Positions 22,650 through 31,602 of a DNA stretch of 64,000 bases are shown here, in pieces. The translations under genes and the position numbers were made by a program. Position 1 is the first letter of the stretch. Each line of letters starts with the position of its first letter. Origin of the DNA: Acutalibacter sp. (GTDB taxonomy: Bacteria; Bacillota; Clostridia; Oscillospirales; Acutalibacteraceae); NCBI GenBank assembly GCA_020025775.1, contig JAHHRN010000003.1, forward strand, positions 124,001-188,000, in the 5' to 3' direction. Under the pieces are notes generated by a model that saw only the letters and a program-made list of their open reading frames with translations, was not told the origin of the DNA and did not search any database.

Positions 22650-24401
22650 CTAAAGCTTACAGCTTTCGTTTAAATGCTTCACCGTTTCCTCATCCAGCTT
22701 TAAAACGGCTCTGTCATAGGTATAAAGTCCGTTGACTTCATTTTCAACATCGCTTACCTGCGTATAGATAAAGGCGGAAAGGCCTTTTGGGATAAGCGGT
22801 AAAACCTGTTTTTTGAAAAGCTTTTCATACCCCTTTGTGAGTTTTTCTTTGTCAGAAAAAGCTACATAGCCGAAGGCTTTTTTCGCATTCCACAGATGCC
22901 CTTCGACCTTTCGTGAATAGCCGCCGAATTCCGAAAGCACAAAAGCACGGTTGTCGGGCTTCGGACGGGTTACAGGCAGAATATAGCGGTGAATGCTCTG
23001 CATATCGCCGCCGCCCTGGTCATACCAGCCGCTAGCGTGGTCTACGGGGCGACTTTCATCTAACCGCTTTACATAATCGCAGACTTTCAGCGCATCAAAC
23101 TGCCCCCACGCTTCGTTAAAGGGCACCCAAGCGTAAAGAGAAACCGTGTTATAAAGCAAGTCGATAAGTTCGCCGAGCTCTCGAATATAATCCTCACGCC
23201 ATTCCTGTTCGGTACGGCTGAAGCGTTTGTAGTTATTATCTTTAATTTTATTTCTAAGCCCGATATTCGGTAAGAAGCCGGCATAGAAATCGCCGATATA
23301 CTGCCCGCCGCTCATCATATCCTGCCAAACGAGCATGCCCAGTCTGTCGCAGTGATAATACCAACGCAGCGGCTCTGCTTTAATGTGCTTACGCAGCATA
23401 TTGAAGCCTAAGTCCTTACACTTTTGAATATCGAAAATCATGGCTGCATCGGTCGGCGCGGTCAATCCACCGTCGCACCAGTAGCCTTGGTCTAAAAGAC
23501 CTTTTTGAAAATACGGCTGGTTATTCAGAAACAAACGCGGCACGCCGTTTTTATCTTTTTCCATGGAAAACTTACGCATACCGAAATAGGATGTGACGCT
23601 GTCTTTTAATTCCCCGTTTTGGAAGATTTCAAGTTTCACATCATAAAGATTCGGCGTTTCTGGACTCCAAAGCTTGGGATTTTTGAGAAGAACCGCTTCG
23701 TCCGCTTCGATTTCCGCTTCGCATACGGTTTCACCCGAGAAAGAAATGGTAAGCTTTCTCACAACGCCGTCAGCTTTTCTGTTTAAAATCGTTTTCACGC
23801 GAATGGTGCTATCGTCTATGTTCGGTGTAAAGCGCAATTTTTCTATGTAGAGCTCTTCCACCGCTTCGAGCCACACGGTTTGCCAAATACCGGAAGTGGC
23901 GGTATACCAAAAGCCGTGCGTTTTTAAAGTTTGCTTGCCCCTCTGCTGCCAACCGGCATCCGTAGGGTCATACACACAAACCAAAAGCTCGTTTTCGCCT
24001 TCTATAAGTGCCTCAGTAATATCCATGGAAAAGGCTACATAGCCGCCGGTATGCTCGCCCACACATTTCCCGTTCACATAGACCTTGCACTGCCAATCTA
24101 CGGCACCAAAATGCAAAAGGACGCGTTTCCCCTGCCAGTTCTGCGGAAGAGTAAAACTTCTTCTGTACCAAAGCCGTTCTTCGGGTAATAAGGCTCTTTC
24201 CACCCCGGAAAGCGGCGTTTCTATCGCGAACGGCACAAGGATTTTGCCGTCATAGCTCGTTGGCTTCGGTGCATCGGCAGGCAGAATGGCATAATCATAG
24301 CTGCCGTTTAAATTGAGCCATGCTTCGCGCACGAGCTGCGGTCTCGGATACTCGGGAAGCGGACAGGTTTTATCCACTGTGCCAGTAAAAATAGAGTCCA
24401 T
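22650..24401 (-). CDS. Glycoside hydrolase family 2 enzyme (beta-galactosidase/glucuronidase type)
   Basis: This 583-residue enzyme has the three GH2 parts: a jelly-roll sugar-binding domain (LWYRRSFTLPQNW, VDWQCKVYVNG), an immunoglobulin-like domain (about 190-280) and a TIM barrel. The acid/base Glu430 lies in VPFNEAWGQFD and the nucleophile Glu491 in VLSEFGGYS. There is no signal peptide, so it acts on sugars already in the cell. It is much shorter than LacZ. The exact glycoside cannot be told. It precedes the WYL regulator by 10 bases. Confidence 0.88.
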   Translation of the reverse strand: MDSIFTGTVDKTCPLPEYPRPQLVREAWLNLNGSYDYAILPADAPKPTSYDGKILVPFAIETPLSGVERALLPEERLWYRRSFTLPQNWQGKRVLLHFGAVDWQCKVYVNGKCVGEHTGGYVAFSMDITEALIEGENELLVCVYDPTDAGWQQRGKQTLKTHGFWYTATSGIWQTVWLEAVEELYIEKLRFTPNIDDSTIRVKTILNRKADGVVRKLTISFSGETVCEAEIEADEAVLLKNPKLWSPETPNLYDVKLEIFQNGELKDSVTSYFGMRKFSMEKDKNGVPRLFLNNQPYFQKGLLDQGYWCDGGLTAPTDAAMIFDIQKCKDLGFNMLRKHIKAEPLRWYYHCDRLGMLVWQDMMSGGQYIGDFYAGFLPNIGLRNKIKDNNYKRFSRTEQEWREDYIRELGELIDLLYNTVSLYAWVPFNEAWGQFDALKVCDYVKRLDESRPVDHASGWYDQGGGDMQSIHRYILPVTRPKPDNRAFVLSEFGGYSRKVEGHLWNAKKAFGYVAFSDKEKLTKGYEKLFKKQVLPLIPKGLSAFIYTQVSDVENEVNGLYTYDRAVLKLDEETVKHLNESCKL

Positions 24402-24438
24402 GCTGTTTACCTTCTTTCAAAAGTTACTTTCCACTCTT

Positions 24439-26178
24439 CTATTTTAACTCAAGTTCCTTGGGTGCTTTCGGGGTGACATATACAGTATTATAAACATTAT
24501 AAATCACCTTGCCCGGTTTTGCACCACTGGGCTTTTTCACATTCTTAATGAGGGTGTAGTCTACCGGGACTTTTTGTGCATCACCGGCACTGCTGAAATA
24601 GGCCGCCATTTCCGCCGCTTCGACAATCGCCTCGTCGGTGATTTCTCTTCTGTCGGCGATAATGACCGTATGCGAGCCGGCAAAGCCCTGTGTATGCAAC
24701 CACATATCATAGTTCTTTGCAGTCTTTAACGTAAGCTTATCATTTTGAACATTGTTTCTGCCGATTAAAACGGTAAAGCCGTCTGTGGTTTTGAATTCAT
24801 AAGGTGGCAAGGCTTTGGGAAGTCTTTGTTTTCCGCCTTTTTTATGCTTCACATAGCCACCGTCGATGAGCTCCTCACGAATGAGTGCTAAATCGCTGTC
24901 GTTATCCGCACGGGAAAGCGCATCTAAGACAGAATCGAGATAAAGATATTCCTGCTTACCTTCTTCAATGAGCTTATATAAGGCTTTTTCGGCAGTTCTC
25001 GACTTTCTGTAGGCTTTATAGAACTTCTGCGCATTTTGGGTGGGGGTAAGTGCCGGGTCAACTTGAATTTTCAGAATTTCGTTGTTCTCATAATAATTCG
25101 GCACTTCGTATATGGCATTGCCCTTTTCGAGTGCATATTGATTCGCGGTAATCAGCTCCGCTTTCAAGCGCATTTCTTCCATACCGGCGCAGGCGGAAAG
25201 TTCGGCTTCACGGTTGTTGATTTTACGCACGGCACGTTCTTTGAGAGTGCGTACATGCTTCATTAAATCGCCGGCACGGCGTTTGTTGCGAAGTTCCTTT
25301 TCACGTTCAAAATAAAACGCATCCAAAAGCTCGGAAAAGCTTTCGTAGGTTTTCTTTTCGTAAAAGGCACCATACTGCTGAATATCCCAAAACGAGAAAT
25401 CGAACGCCTTGCCCTCATCGTTTTTCACAATGCAAGGCTGTACCTTTTCTTCCAAAAGGACCTGTAAGCTTTCGAGCACTTTTTCTGTTGTCTCCAAAGA
25501 AGCATCACAGGCTCGCGTGTCTATATCCCCTGCCACGCGATACGCCAGTTCTCGGCTGACAATGGGCGAAATGCCCTCTAAGGCTTTCATAAAAGCGGAG
25601 GGCAAAAGAGATTCTTTAAACGAAAGCACCTTTTCTGCCGCTTCTTTTGCCGTGACCTTTAAAAGATTTAATTTTCCCTGCGCAGGCGGCAAAACATAGG
25701 TGACATTCGGTAAAACCTCTCGGTAGGCAGATTTTGTTTCATCCACGCGCTTTACAGCATCTAAGATTCTGCCGTTTTCCTGCATTAAAATGATATTGCT
25801 GTGCTGCCCTGTAATTTCAATACAAAGCGTTAACAGCACGCGGTCACCAATTTCGTTGGCGCCGTCAAAATCCAAAAACAGGATTCTGTCGAGCCCGTTT
25901 TGGCGAATATTCTTTAAAATAGAACCTGTTAAATGCTTGCGGAGCAGCATGCAAAGCATCGGCGGTTTTTGCGGATTGTCGGTCGGATAATCCGTAAAAT
26001 GAATGCGCGGCGATGCAGATTCTGCGGAGAGAAAAAGCTTTCTTGCGCCGCTTCTTTGGCGAAGCTGTAACACAATTTCCGCCTTAGAGGGCTGATAGAC
26101 CTTTTCCACTCTTGCACCTAAAGCGGATTCTTCTAATTCTTTTTTGATAAAATGTAAGGTAATTCCATCCAGTGCCAT
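24439..26178 (-). CDS. rqcH: RqcH/NFACT-family ribosome quality control protein
   Basis: This 579-residue protein is the bacterial counterpart of Rqc2/NEMF, which adds C-terminal alanine tails to stalled peptides on free 50S subunits. It has the NFACT-N domain with the invariant Asp97-Arg98 pair (NGLDRILFLDF), a helix-hairpin-helix region, a long coiled coil (about 290-430) and an NFACT-R domain with KTTDGFTVLIGRNN and LKTAKNYDMWLHTQ. Older annotations call it fibronectin-binding protein. The start follows AAAGGAAAT. It is 18 bases downstream of the Nif3-like gene. Confidence 0.92.
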   Translation of the reverse strand: MALDGITLHFIKKELEESALGARVEKVYQPSKAEIVLQLRQRSGARKLFLSAESASPRIHFTDYPTDNPQKPPMLCMLLRKHLTGSILKNIRQNGLDRILFLDFDGANEIGDRVLLTLCIEITGQHSNIILMQENGRILDAVKRVDETKSAYREVLPNVTYVLPPAQGKLNLLKVTAKEAAEKVLSFKESLLPSAFMKALEGISPIVSRELAYRVAGDIDTRACDASLETTEKVLESLQVLLEEKVQPCIVKNDEGKAFDFSFWDIQQYGAFYEKKTYESFSELLDAFYFEREKELRNKRRAGDLMKHVRTLKERAVRKINNREAELSACAGMEEMRLKAELITANQYALEKGNAIYEVPNYYENNEILKIQVDPALTPTQNAQKFYKAYRKSRTAEKALYKLIEEGKQEYLYLDSVLDALSRADNDSDLALIREELIDGGYVKHKKGGKQRLPKALPPYEFKTTDGFTVLIGRNNVQNDKLTLKTAKNYDMWLHTQGFAGSHTVIIADRREITDEAIVEAAEMAAYFSSAGDAQKVPVDYTLIKNVKKPSGAKPGKVIYNVYNTVYVTPKAPKELELK

Positions 26179-26196
26179 AATGATTTCCTTTGAATT

Positions 26197-26937
26197 TTAA
26201 ATATATTGCAGCGGAGAAGCTTCTTCGGAAAGGCAAAATTCCAATTCCGGGAATTGCTTTTCTAAGCGTTCTTTTAAAGCTTCTACCGCGAAAATTTCGG
26301 TTTCAAAATGCCCTGCGGCAAGGGTTGCAAGCCCTGCGGCATTGGCATCTAAGACTTCGTGGTGTTTCATTTCCCCGGTTACGAACAGGTCAGCGCCATA
26401 CCCAAGGGCTTCCTCCCAAAGGTCTGAACCCGCGCCGGAGCAAAGCGCCACGGTTTTAATTTCTTTTTGCGGCAAAGAAAATGCCACGCTCGCGTGCAGG
26501 GCTTCTTTTGCGTGCTCTGCAAAGGTACGAACGGTTTGCTTCGGTGCTTCACCGATACGCAGAAGTCCGTCCTCACAGGTTCTGACATGGGTAAGTCCCA
26601 AAGTCTTGGCTAAGAGATCCTGTACGCCGTTTTCCGCCTTATCATAGGAAGTATGTGCAGAAATGGCGGAAATGCCATATTTGGCGGCAAGAAATGCCGG
26701 ATTCTCGTTGACAAATTGTTTTTGTGCACGGAACAAGAAAGGATGATGCGTCACGATTAAATCACAATGCTTCTGCCTGGCTTCTTCCACGGTTTCAGCA
26801 GTGGCATCCAAAGAAAGCAGAACCTTTTTGATTTCCTGCCCCCACTCGCCGACCTGTAAGCCGCTATTATCCCATTCCTCCTGCAAAGAAAAGGGCGCGA
26901 TTTCGTCTATATACTCATATATTTTCTTGAGAAGCAT
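26197..26937 (-). CDS. Nif3-like dinuclear metal centre protein
   Basis: This 246-residue protein belongs to the Nif3/YbgI/YqfO family, hexameric proteins with a two-metal site of unresolved function (a GTP cyclohydrolase I type 2 label is common). Metal ligands are visible in DLIVTHHPFLF, SAHTSYDKAENGV and near the C-terminus GHFETEIFAVEAL. The longer open frame reaches 27009, but GGAGGGGATGG before ATG 26937 and homology of MLLKKIYEYIDEIAPF to family starts favour this one. It overlaps trmK by 23 bases, the usual clostridial and bacillar neighbour. Confidence 0.92.
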   Translation of the reverse strand: MLLKKIYEYIDEIAPFSLQEEWDNSGLQVGEWGQEIKKVLLSLDATAETVEEARQKHCDLIVTHHPFLFRAQKQFVNENPAFLAAKYGISAISAHTSYDKAENGVQDLLAKTLGLTHVRTCEDGLLRIGEAPKQTVRTFAEHAKEALHASVAFSLPQKEIKTVALCSGAGSDLWEEALGYGADLFVTGEMKHHEVLDANAAGLATLAAGHFETEIFAVEALKERLEKQFPELEFCLSEEASPLQYI

Positions 26938-27595
26938 GTTCCATCCCCTCCAATATTTCAAAAAGTTCTTTTGCGGTTTGCGGCTCAAATTCTTTGAGTG
27001 CTTCGGCACGCTTTGAAAGCCGCGTTTTGATTTTTTCTAAATAAAGCTTGTCGGTTTCACTTTGTCCCTGCAGCAGTAAGCCACTGTAATAAACATAAGG
27101 CTCGGGCGTTTGGGCATTGCCACAAAACTGCGCCGTAATGCAAAGATAGAGGCGCTTGCCTTCGGCGGCGGTATGCTCCGAAAGAATTTGGAAGCCATTC
27201 GCCAATAGGGCTTTGCGAACATCTTCTTCGTGGGTCATGGGCTGTAAAACCAAGCGTTTTTGAGAATTTTTTAGCCACGGCGTGTTTTCAATCATTTCCG
27301 AAATAAGAATACCGCCCATACCGGCAATGGCGACAACGTCGGCTTCCTCGGGATGCACGCTTTGTAAGCCATTCGACAGGCGCAATTTTATTTTATTTTG
27401 AAGGCCATAGGCTTCTACGGTTTTTTGGGCATTTTGGAGTGGCTGTTCACGCAAATCACACGCGAGCGCACGCTGTACCTTACCGTTTAAAAGTAAATAG
27501 GCCGGTAAATAGGCATGGTCAGTTCCGATGTCTACAAAATTTTCACACTGTCCTACGGCGTCTGCCACCATAGAAAGACGATTTGTCAGCTTCAT
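26915..27595 (-). CDS. trmK: tRNA (adenine-22-N1)-methyltransferase
   Basis: This 226-residue SAM-dependent methyltransferase matches TrmK/YqfN, which makes m1A22 in tRNA. It shows the N-terminal LTNRLSMVADAV, the SAM-binding FVDIGTDHAYLP (motif I) and AIAGMGGILISEMI (motif IV region). ATG 27595 is preceded by GAGGAATAC; the upstream in-frame extension to 27643 reads through the preceding terminator and is unlikely. It overlaps the Nif3-like gene, and the pair is conserved in Bacillota. Confidence 0.92.
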   Translation of the reverse strand: MKLTNRLSMVADAVGQCENFVDIGTDHAYLPAYLLLNGKVQRALACDLREQPLQNAQKTVEAYGLQNKIKLRLSNGLQSVHPEEADVVAIAGMGGILISEMIENTPWLKNSQKRLVLQPMTHEEDVRKALLANGFQILSEHTAAEGKRLYLCITAQFCGNAQTPEPYVYYSGLLLQGQSETDKLYLEKIKTRLSKRAEALKEFEPQTAKELFEILEGMEHASQENI

Positions 27596-27612
27596 GTTGT
27601 ATTCCTCATAAA

Positions 27613-27653
27613 ATAAGGGGGCTGTGAAACGCAAACGTATCATAGCCCCTCTT
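27613..27653 (-). terminator. Terminator after the ileS/DUF1858 unit
   Basis: On the minus strand AGGGGCT and AGCCCCC close a hairpin with a 19-base loop, followed by TTATTTTATG. The loop is large, so efficiency is uncertain. Confidence 0.5.
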
Positions 27654-27661
27654 GGTATTGA

Positions 27662-27868
27662 TTATTCAGCCTTTAAAAATGCATTGACCTTTTCGATGAA
27701 TTCGTCGGGGTCGATGTCATGCACAAGGCATGCCTGCTCGACGCTCTCTCCTCTTGCGGAGGGGCAACCGAGGCAATGCATTCCCATATCTAAGAAGAAG
27801 GGAACGACTCTCTTATCCTCGTCTAAAATATCGCCGATAGTCATGTCTTTTTGAATTTCGGAAAGCAT
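27662..27868 (-). CDS. DUF1858 / hybrid-cluster-associated redox disulfide domain protein
   Basis: This 68-residue protein has the DUF1858 pattern: TIGDILDEDKRVVPFFLDMGMHC-type helix start, then MHCLGCP with a C-x2-C pair, and ESVEQACLVHDID. Members occur alone or fused to hybrid-cluster or iron-sulfur repair proteins, so a redox or metal role is likely. The start follows AAGGAGGAAAAA. It lies 12 bases downstream of ileS and may be co-transcribed with it. Confidence 0.85.
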   Translation of the reverse strand: MLSEIQKDMTIGDILDEDKRVVPFFLDMGMHCLGCPSARGESVEQACLVHDIDPDEFIEKVNAFLKAE

Positions 27869-27880
27869 AGTTTTTCCTCC

Positions 27881-30800
27881 TTATGCTTTTGTAACAGAAA
27901 GCTTTACAGCTGTGCCTGCAATCTCAACATCCTTGGTGAGGTCTGCGGCAAGCTCTGCATTTAAGAGAACTTCATCAGCTAAAAGTTCAGCCTTCAAATA
28001 GTCATTCTTACCGGCAAGAGTATCCATAAGCTCTGCGTTATCGGAAGCTACAGCGATTCTGACGCGCTGTTCTACTTCGTAGCCGGCTTCCTTACGGAGA
28101 ATCTGGCACTGACGAACAACGTCACGAAGCATACCTTCACGGATGAGCTCGTCGGTAAGGCGGGTGTCAAGTGCAACAACAGCAACCTTGTTGGAAAGCT
28201 CTGCGGAAACAAGACCCTGCTTTGTCTTGGAGTTCGCGAGGAAGAGGTCTGCATCGAGTGCTTCATCCCAACCTGCAATGGTAACCTGCTCGCCCTTTTC
28301 AAATGCTGCAACAGCCTTCTGCATATCTTCATCGGAAAGAGCTGCTAAAGCTTCCTTCACAGCGTTGACATTCTGCTTGAGTGCTGCGCCTGCCTTCTTG
28401 AAGTTGAGCTGCAAGAATTTATCTTCGAGAGCGCTGTTGTCCTCTAAATAGGTAAGCTCTTTAATGTTAAGTTCGTCTAAGACGTTCTGCTCGAACGGAC
28501 GAAGCATAGCTTCATGCTCTGCATCACAGCAGATGAAGAGTGTTGCAAGCGGCTGACGAACCTTTAACTGCTGTTCGTTACGAAGACGAAGAGCGGTTGC
28601 AATGGTCTCACGAACGAATTCGGTCTGTGCAAGGATACCGTCATCCTCGAAGCCCTCTAAAGGTGTGGGCCAATCGCTGAGGTGCACGGAAAGTGCGGAG
28701 GACGGCATTACCTTACGGGTGAGGTTCTGCCAAATGTGCTCCGTCATGAACGGGATAATGGGTGCCATTACCTGAGTTGCCGTATTGAGCGCATGGAAGA
28801 GTACCCAGTAAGCTAACTGCTTATCGTCAGCATCGTCTGTTTTCCAGAAACGACGACGGTTGGAACGGATATACCAGTTGGAGATGTCATCTACAAACTG
28901 TTCAAATTCTCTGACAAGAAGGTAAACCTTGTAATCATCATAAAGCTCGGTAGCCTTCTGTAAGAATTCGTTGGTACGAACGGTAAGCCACTTGTCGGTG
29001 GGGGTCATCTTGGACTTGTCCGGAGTGTAGCCTTCAAAGGTGGGCTTGTCAATCTTTGCATAGGTTTCGAAGAAGGTGTAGATATTCCAGAAGGAAAGGA
29101 GCTTTCTTCTAGCTTCGTCACCGAGGTTATAACCGAAACGAACATCTGTGGTGTTCGGTGCGCCTGCATAGAGGTAACGAACGGTATCTGCGCCGATCTT
29201 TTCAGCTGCCTCGTCGAATTTAATCATGAAGCCGGTCTTGGAGAATTTGGTACCGTCTTCTGCAACAACGGCGCTGTTGGTGAGAACACGCTCATAAGGT
29301 GCTCTGTCTTCCAAAACAACACTCATGAAGAGAAGAGAGTAGAACCAAAGACGAACCTGCTCGTGCATTTCGGTAACCCACTCTGCCGGGAAATTCTTCT
29401 TCCAAGCTTCTCTGTCTTCAAAGTAGCCGAAGGTGGAGAACGGAACGATACCTGCGTCGAGCCAAACGTCACCGATTTCGGAAACTCTGGAAACTTCTTT
29501 GCCGCAGTGCGGGCACTTGATTTTAATATCATCTACCCACGGACGATGAAGCTCGGGAAGAGCCTCTGCCTTTGCTCTGTCTACAGCGAGATCGCAAAGT
29601 TCTTCCTTAGAACCGACAACGGTAACATGACCGCAGTCGCAGGGATAGAACGGAAGCGGCATACCGTAGTAACGTTTTCTGGAAATGTTCCAGTCACCCA
29701 TGTTGTCGAGCCAGTCCTGCATTCTCTTACCGTTGGAAGCGGGTTCCCACTTAACGGAAGCAGCAGCCTTTTTAAGTCTGGGCTTTAATTCTTCAGTACG
29801 GATATACCAAGCCGGAACGAGACGGAATACAACTTCGGATTTGCATCTCCAGCAAACCGGATAGCTGTGCTCGTGCGGCTCTACTTTGTAAAGCTTATTG
29901 TCTGCCTTTAAAGCTTCGAAAACTTCATCGGCAATGGTGTGGCTGTCTTTGCCGGTCATGAAGCCGAAGCCGTCGAGATAGATACCCATATCATCGATGG
30001 GCATAACCTTAGCAAGGCCGAGTCTTTCGCCGAGTTCAAAGTCTTCAACACCGCAGCCGGGAGCGATGTGAACAACACCGGTACCTTCGTCAGCTGCAAC
30101 GTCTTCCCACGGAACAATCTTGTGTTCTACACCCTGCTGTGCCGGTAAATCCGGGAAACAGGTTTCAAAGGTGTAGCCTACTAATTTTTCACCGAGGAAG
30201 CTATCTAAAACTTCTACCTTATCATCACCGAGGTAACGAATCGCATTCTTAGCAAGAACTAAGGGAAGGTCATCGCTCTTTACCTTAACGGCAACATATT
30301 CGATATCAGGGTTAACTGCCAAAGAAACGTTGGAAGAAAGGGTCCACGGTGTGGTGGTCCAAACAAGCATCTTGCAGTTAAGCTCAGGAACGGGTAACTT
30401 AAAGAAGACGGAGTTATGGGTCATCATCTTATAAGAACCGGTCATTTCGTGCTCGGAAAGAGAAGTACCGCAACGCGGGCACCAAGGCATGGGCTTATAC
30501 TCTCTCTGAATCCAGCCGTTTTCGTCGCACTTCTTTAAGAAATGCCAAATGCCTTCAATATTCTGGTCGGTATTGGTGTAGTAGGAGTTCTCCCAATCCA
30601 TCCACTGACCGAGGCGCTTAGACTGCTCGGTAATGATACCGGAGAAATGCTTTACACGGTCTTTACAATCCTGTGTAAACTTGTCCATACCGTAATTTTC
30701 AATGTCTTTTTTTGTTTCAAAGCCGTTCTGCTTTTCCACTTCAACTTCAACCCAAAGACCCTGAGAGTCAAAACCGTTCTGATAACGGCAATCGTAACCT

Positions 30801-31015
30801 CTCATAGCATGGTAGCGAAGGAAGACGTCCTTTGTGCTTCTGCCCCAAGCATGGTGAATACCCATGGGGTTGTTTGCTGTAATCGGGCCGTCTAAGAATC
30901 GGAACATCTTGTGTCCTTTATTTTTTTCGCGAAGCTTCTGGAAGCACTGTTCTTTCTCCCAGAAGTCCATAACATCATGTTCCATTTGAACGAACATGTT
31001 CTTTTCTTCTGCCAC
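27881..31015 (-). CDS. ileS: Isoleucyl-tRNA synthetase, divergent-signature type
   Basis: This 1044-residue class I synthetase charges tRNA-Ile. It has the catalytic core, CP1 editing domain (LVWTTTPWTLSSN), a zinc-like C-x2-C pair (WCPRCGTSLSEHE), the anticodon-binding helix bundle and a C-terminal DUF5915-like extension. The HIGH region reads NNPMGIHHAW and the KMSKS loop reads TKFSKT, both non-canonical but consistent with one recognised IleS subgroup. GTG 31015 is placed 8 bases after AAAGGTGG; the longer frame to GTG 31027 would overlap that site. No T-box leader is visible. Confidence 0.93.
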   Translation of the reverse strand: MAEEKNMFVQMEHDVMDFWEKEQCFQKLREKNKGHKMFRFLDGPITANNPMGIHHAWGRSTKDVFLRYHAMRGYDCRYQNGFDSQGLWVEVEVEKQNGFETKKDIENYGMDKFTQDCKDRVKHFSGIITEQSKRLGQWMDWENSYYTNTDQNIEGIWHFLKKCDENGWIQREYKPMPWCPRCGTSLSEHEMTGSYKMMTHNSVFFKLPVPELNCKMLVWTTTPWTLSSNVSLAVNPDIEYVAVKVKSDDLPLVLAKNAIRYLGDDKVEVLDSFLGEKLVGYTFETCFPDLPAQQGVEHKIVPWEDVAADEGTGVVHIAPGCGVEDFELGERLGLAKVMPIDDMGIYLDGFGFMTGKDSHTIADEVFEALKADNKLYKVEPHEHSYPVCWRCKSEVVFRLVPAWYIRTEELKPRLKKAAASVKWEPASNGKRMQDWLDNMGDWNISRKRYYGMPLPFYPCDCGHVTVVGSKEELCDLAVDRAKAEALPELHRPWVDDIKIKCPHCGKEVSRVSEIGDVWLDAGIVPFSTFGYFEDREAWKKNFPAEWVTEMHEQVRLWFYSLLFMSVVLEDRAPYERVLTNSAVVAEDGTKFSKTGFMIKFDEAAEKIGADTVRYLYAGAPNTTDVRFGYNLGDEARRKLLSFWNIYTFFETYAKIDKPTFEGYTPDKSKMTPTDKWLTVRTNEFLQKATELYDDYKVYLLVREFEQFVDDISNWYIRSNRRRFWKTDDADDKQLAYWVLFHALNTATQVMAPIIPFMTEHIWQNLTRKVMPSSALSVHLSDWPTPLEGFEDDGILAQTEFVRETIATALRLRNEQQLKVRQPLATLFICCDAEHEAMLRPFEQNVLDELNIKELTYLEDNSALEDKFLQLNFKKAGAALKQNVNAVKEALAALSDEDMQKAVAAFEKGEQVTIAGWDEALDADLFLANSKTKQGLVSAELSNKVAVVALDTRLTDELIREGMLRDVVRQCQILRKEAGYEVEQRVRIAVASDNAELMDTLAGKNDYLKAELLADEVLLNAELAADLTKDVEIAGTAVKLSVTKA

Positions 31016-31061
31016 TTTATTTTCCACCTTTCAGTATGCAAATTACATACATATACTTGAT

Positions 31062-31090
31062 ATTATATTAAATAGAGCCTCATTTTGCAA
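31062..31090 (-). promoter_or_regulatory. Promoter of ileS
   Basis: TTGCAA (31085-31090) and TATAAT (31062-31067) on the minus strand, 17 bases apart. Confidence 0.75.
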
Positions 31091-31180
31091 GAGGTTTTTG
31101 AAGAAAATATGTGAAAAGGACAGCCGGTTTTCTTAAAAATTTTGAACGTAAAAACATTTTTATGTATTTTAAATCCGCTA

Positions 31181-31216
31181 AAGCAAAAAATAACGCGGCA
31201 AATCCCCTTGCCGCGC
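31181..31216 (-). terminator. Terminator of spoIIID
   Basis: On the minus strand GCGCGGCAA and TTGCCGCG form a stem around GGGGAT, followed by TTATTTTTTGC, 14 bases after the stop codon. Confidence 0.85.
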
Positions 31217-31229
31217 TGTTTTTAAAGAT

Positions 31230-31487
31230 TTATTTTTCTGCCTCATGCCGATATTTTTCCTTAGTTGCCATGCCGCCGCGAATGTGCCTTTGCGCTTTGT
31301 TAATATCCAGCACGGCACGCACTTCTTTATATAATGACGGATTAATTTTTTGCAAACGCTTTGCAACATCGGTATGTACGGTACTTTTTGAAATTCCGAA
31401 TGCCTGTGCGGCAGCACGAACTGTAGCTTTGTGCTGCACAATATAATCGCCTAAATCCTCGGCGCGTTCCTCTACTGTAAAGTTCAA
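31230..31487 (-). CDS. spoIIID: Sporulation transcriptional regulator SpoIIID
   Basis: This 85-residue mother-cell regulator adjusts sigma-E and sigma-K gene expression during sporulation. It has the helix-turn-helix KATVRAAAQAFGISKSTVHTDV and the conserved basic tail RHIRGGMATKEKYR. Translation starts at TTG 31487, 6 bases after a strong AAGGAGGGG; no ATG fits. It diverges from ldh across 115 bases. Together with spmAB and the SASP gene it shows that the host makes endospores. Confidence 0.95.
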   Translation of the reverse strand: MNFTVEERAEDLGDYIVQHKATVRAAAQAFGISKSTVHTDVAKRLQKINPSLYKEVRAVLDINKAQRHIRGGMATKEKYRHEAEK

Positions 31488-31602
31488 GCGTTTCCCCTCC
31501 TTGCGAGCTTAGTAATACCTATGTGCCTTTGGCTTTTTTTATGCAAAATTTTTATTTGGACTTTTCTTTTTTGCACATACTAAAACGAAAGGAGAATCGC
31601 AT

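Noticed and set aside
31016..31180. T-box leader before ileS, and likewise before trpS (42610-42760)
   Set aside because: Neither region has the conserved T-box sequence or room for a specifier stem and antiterminator; only simple promoters are seen.
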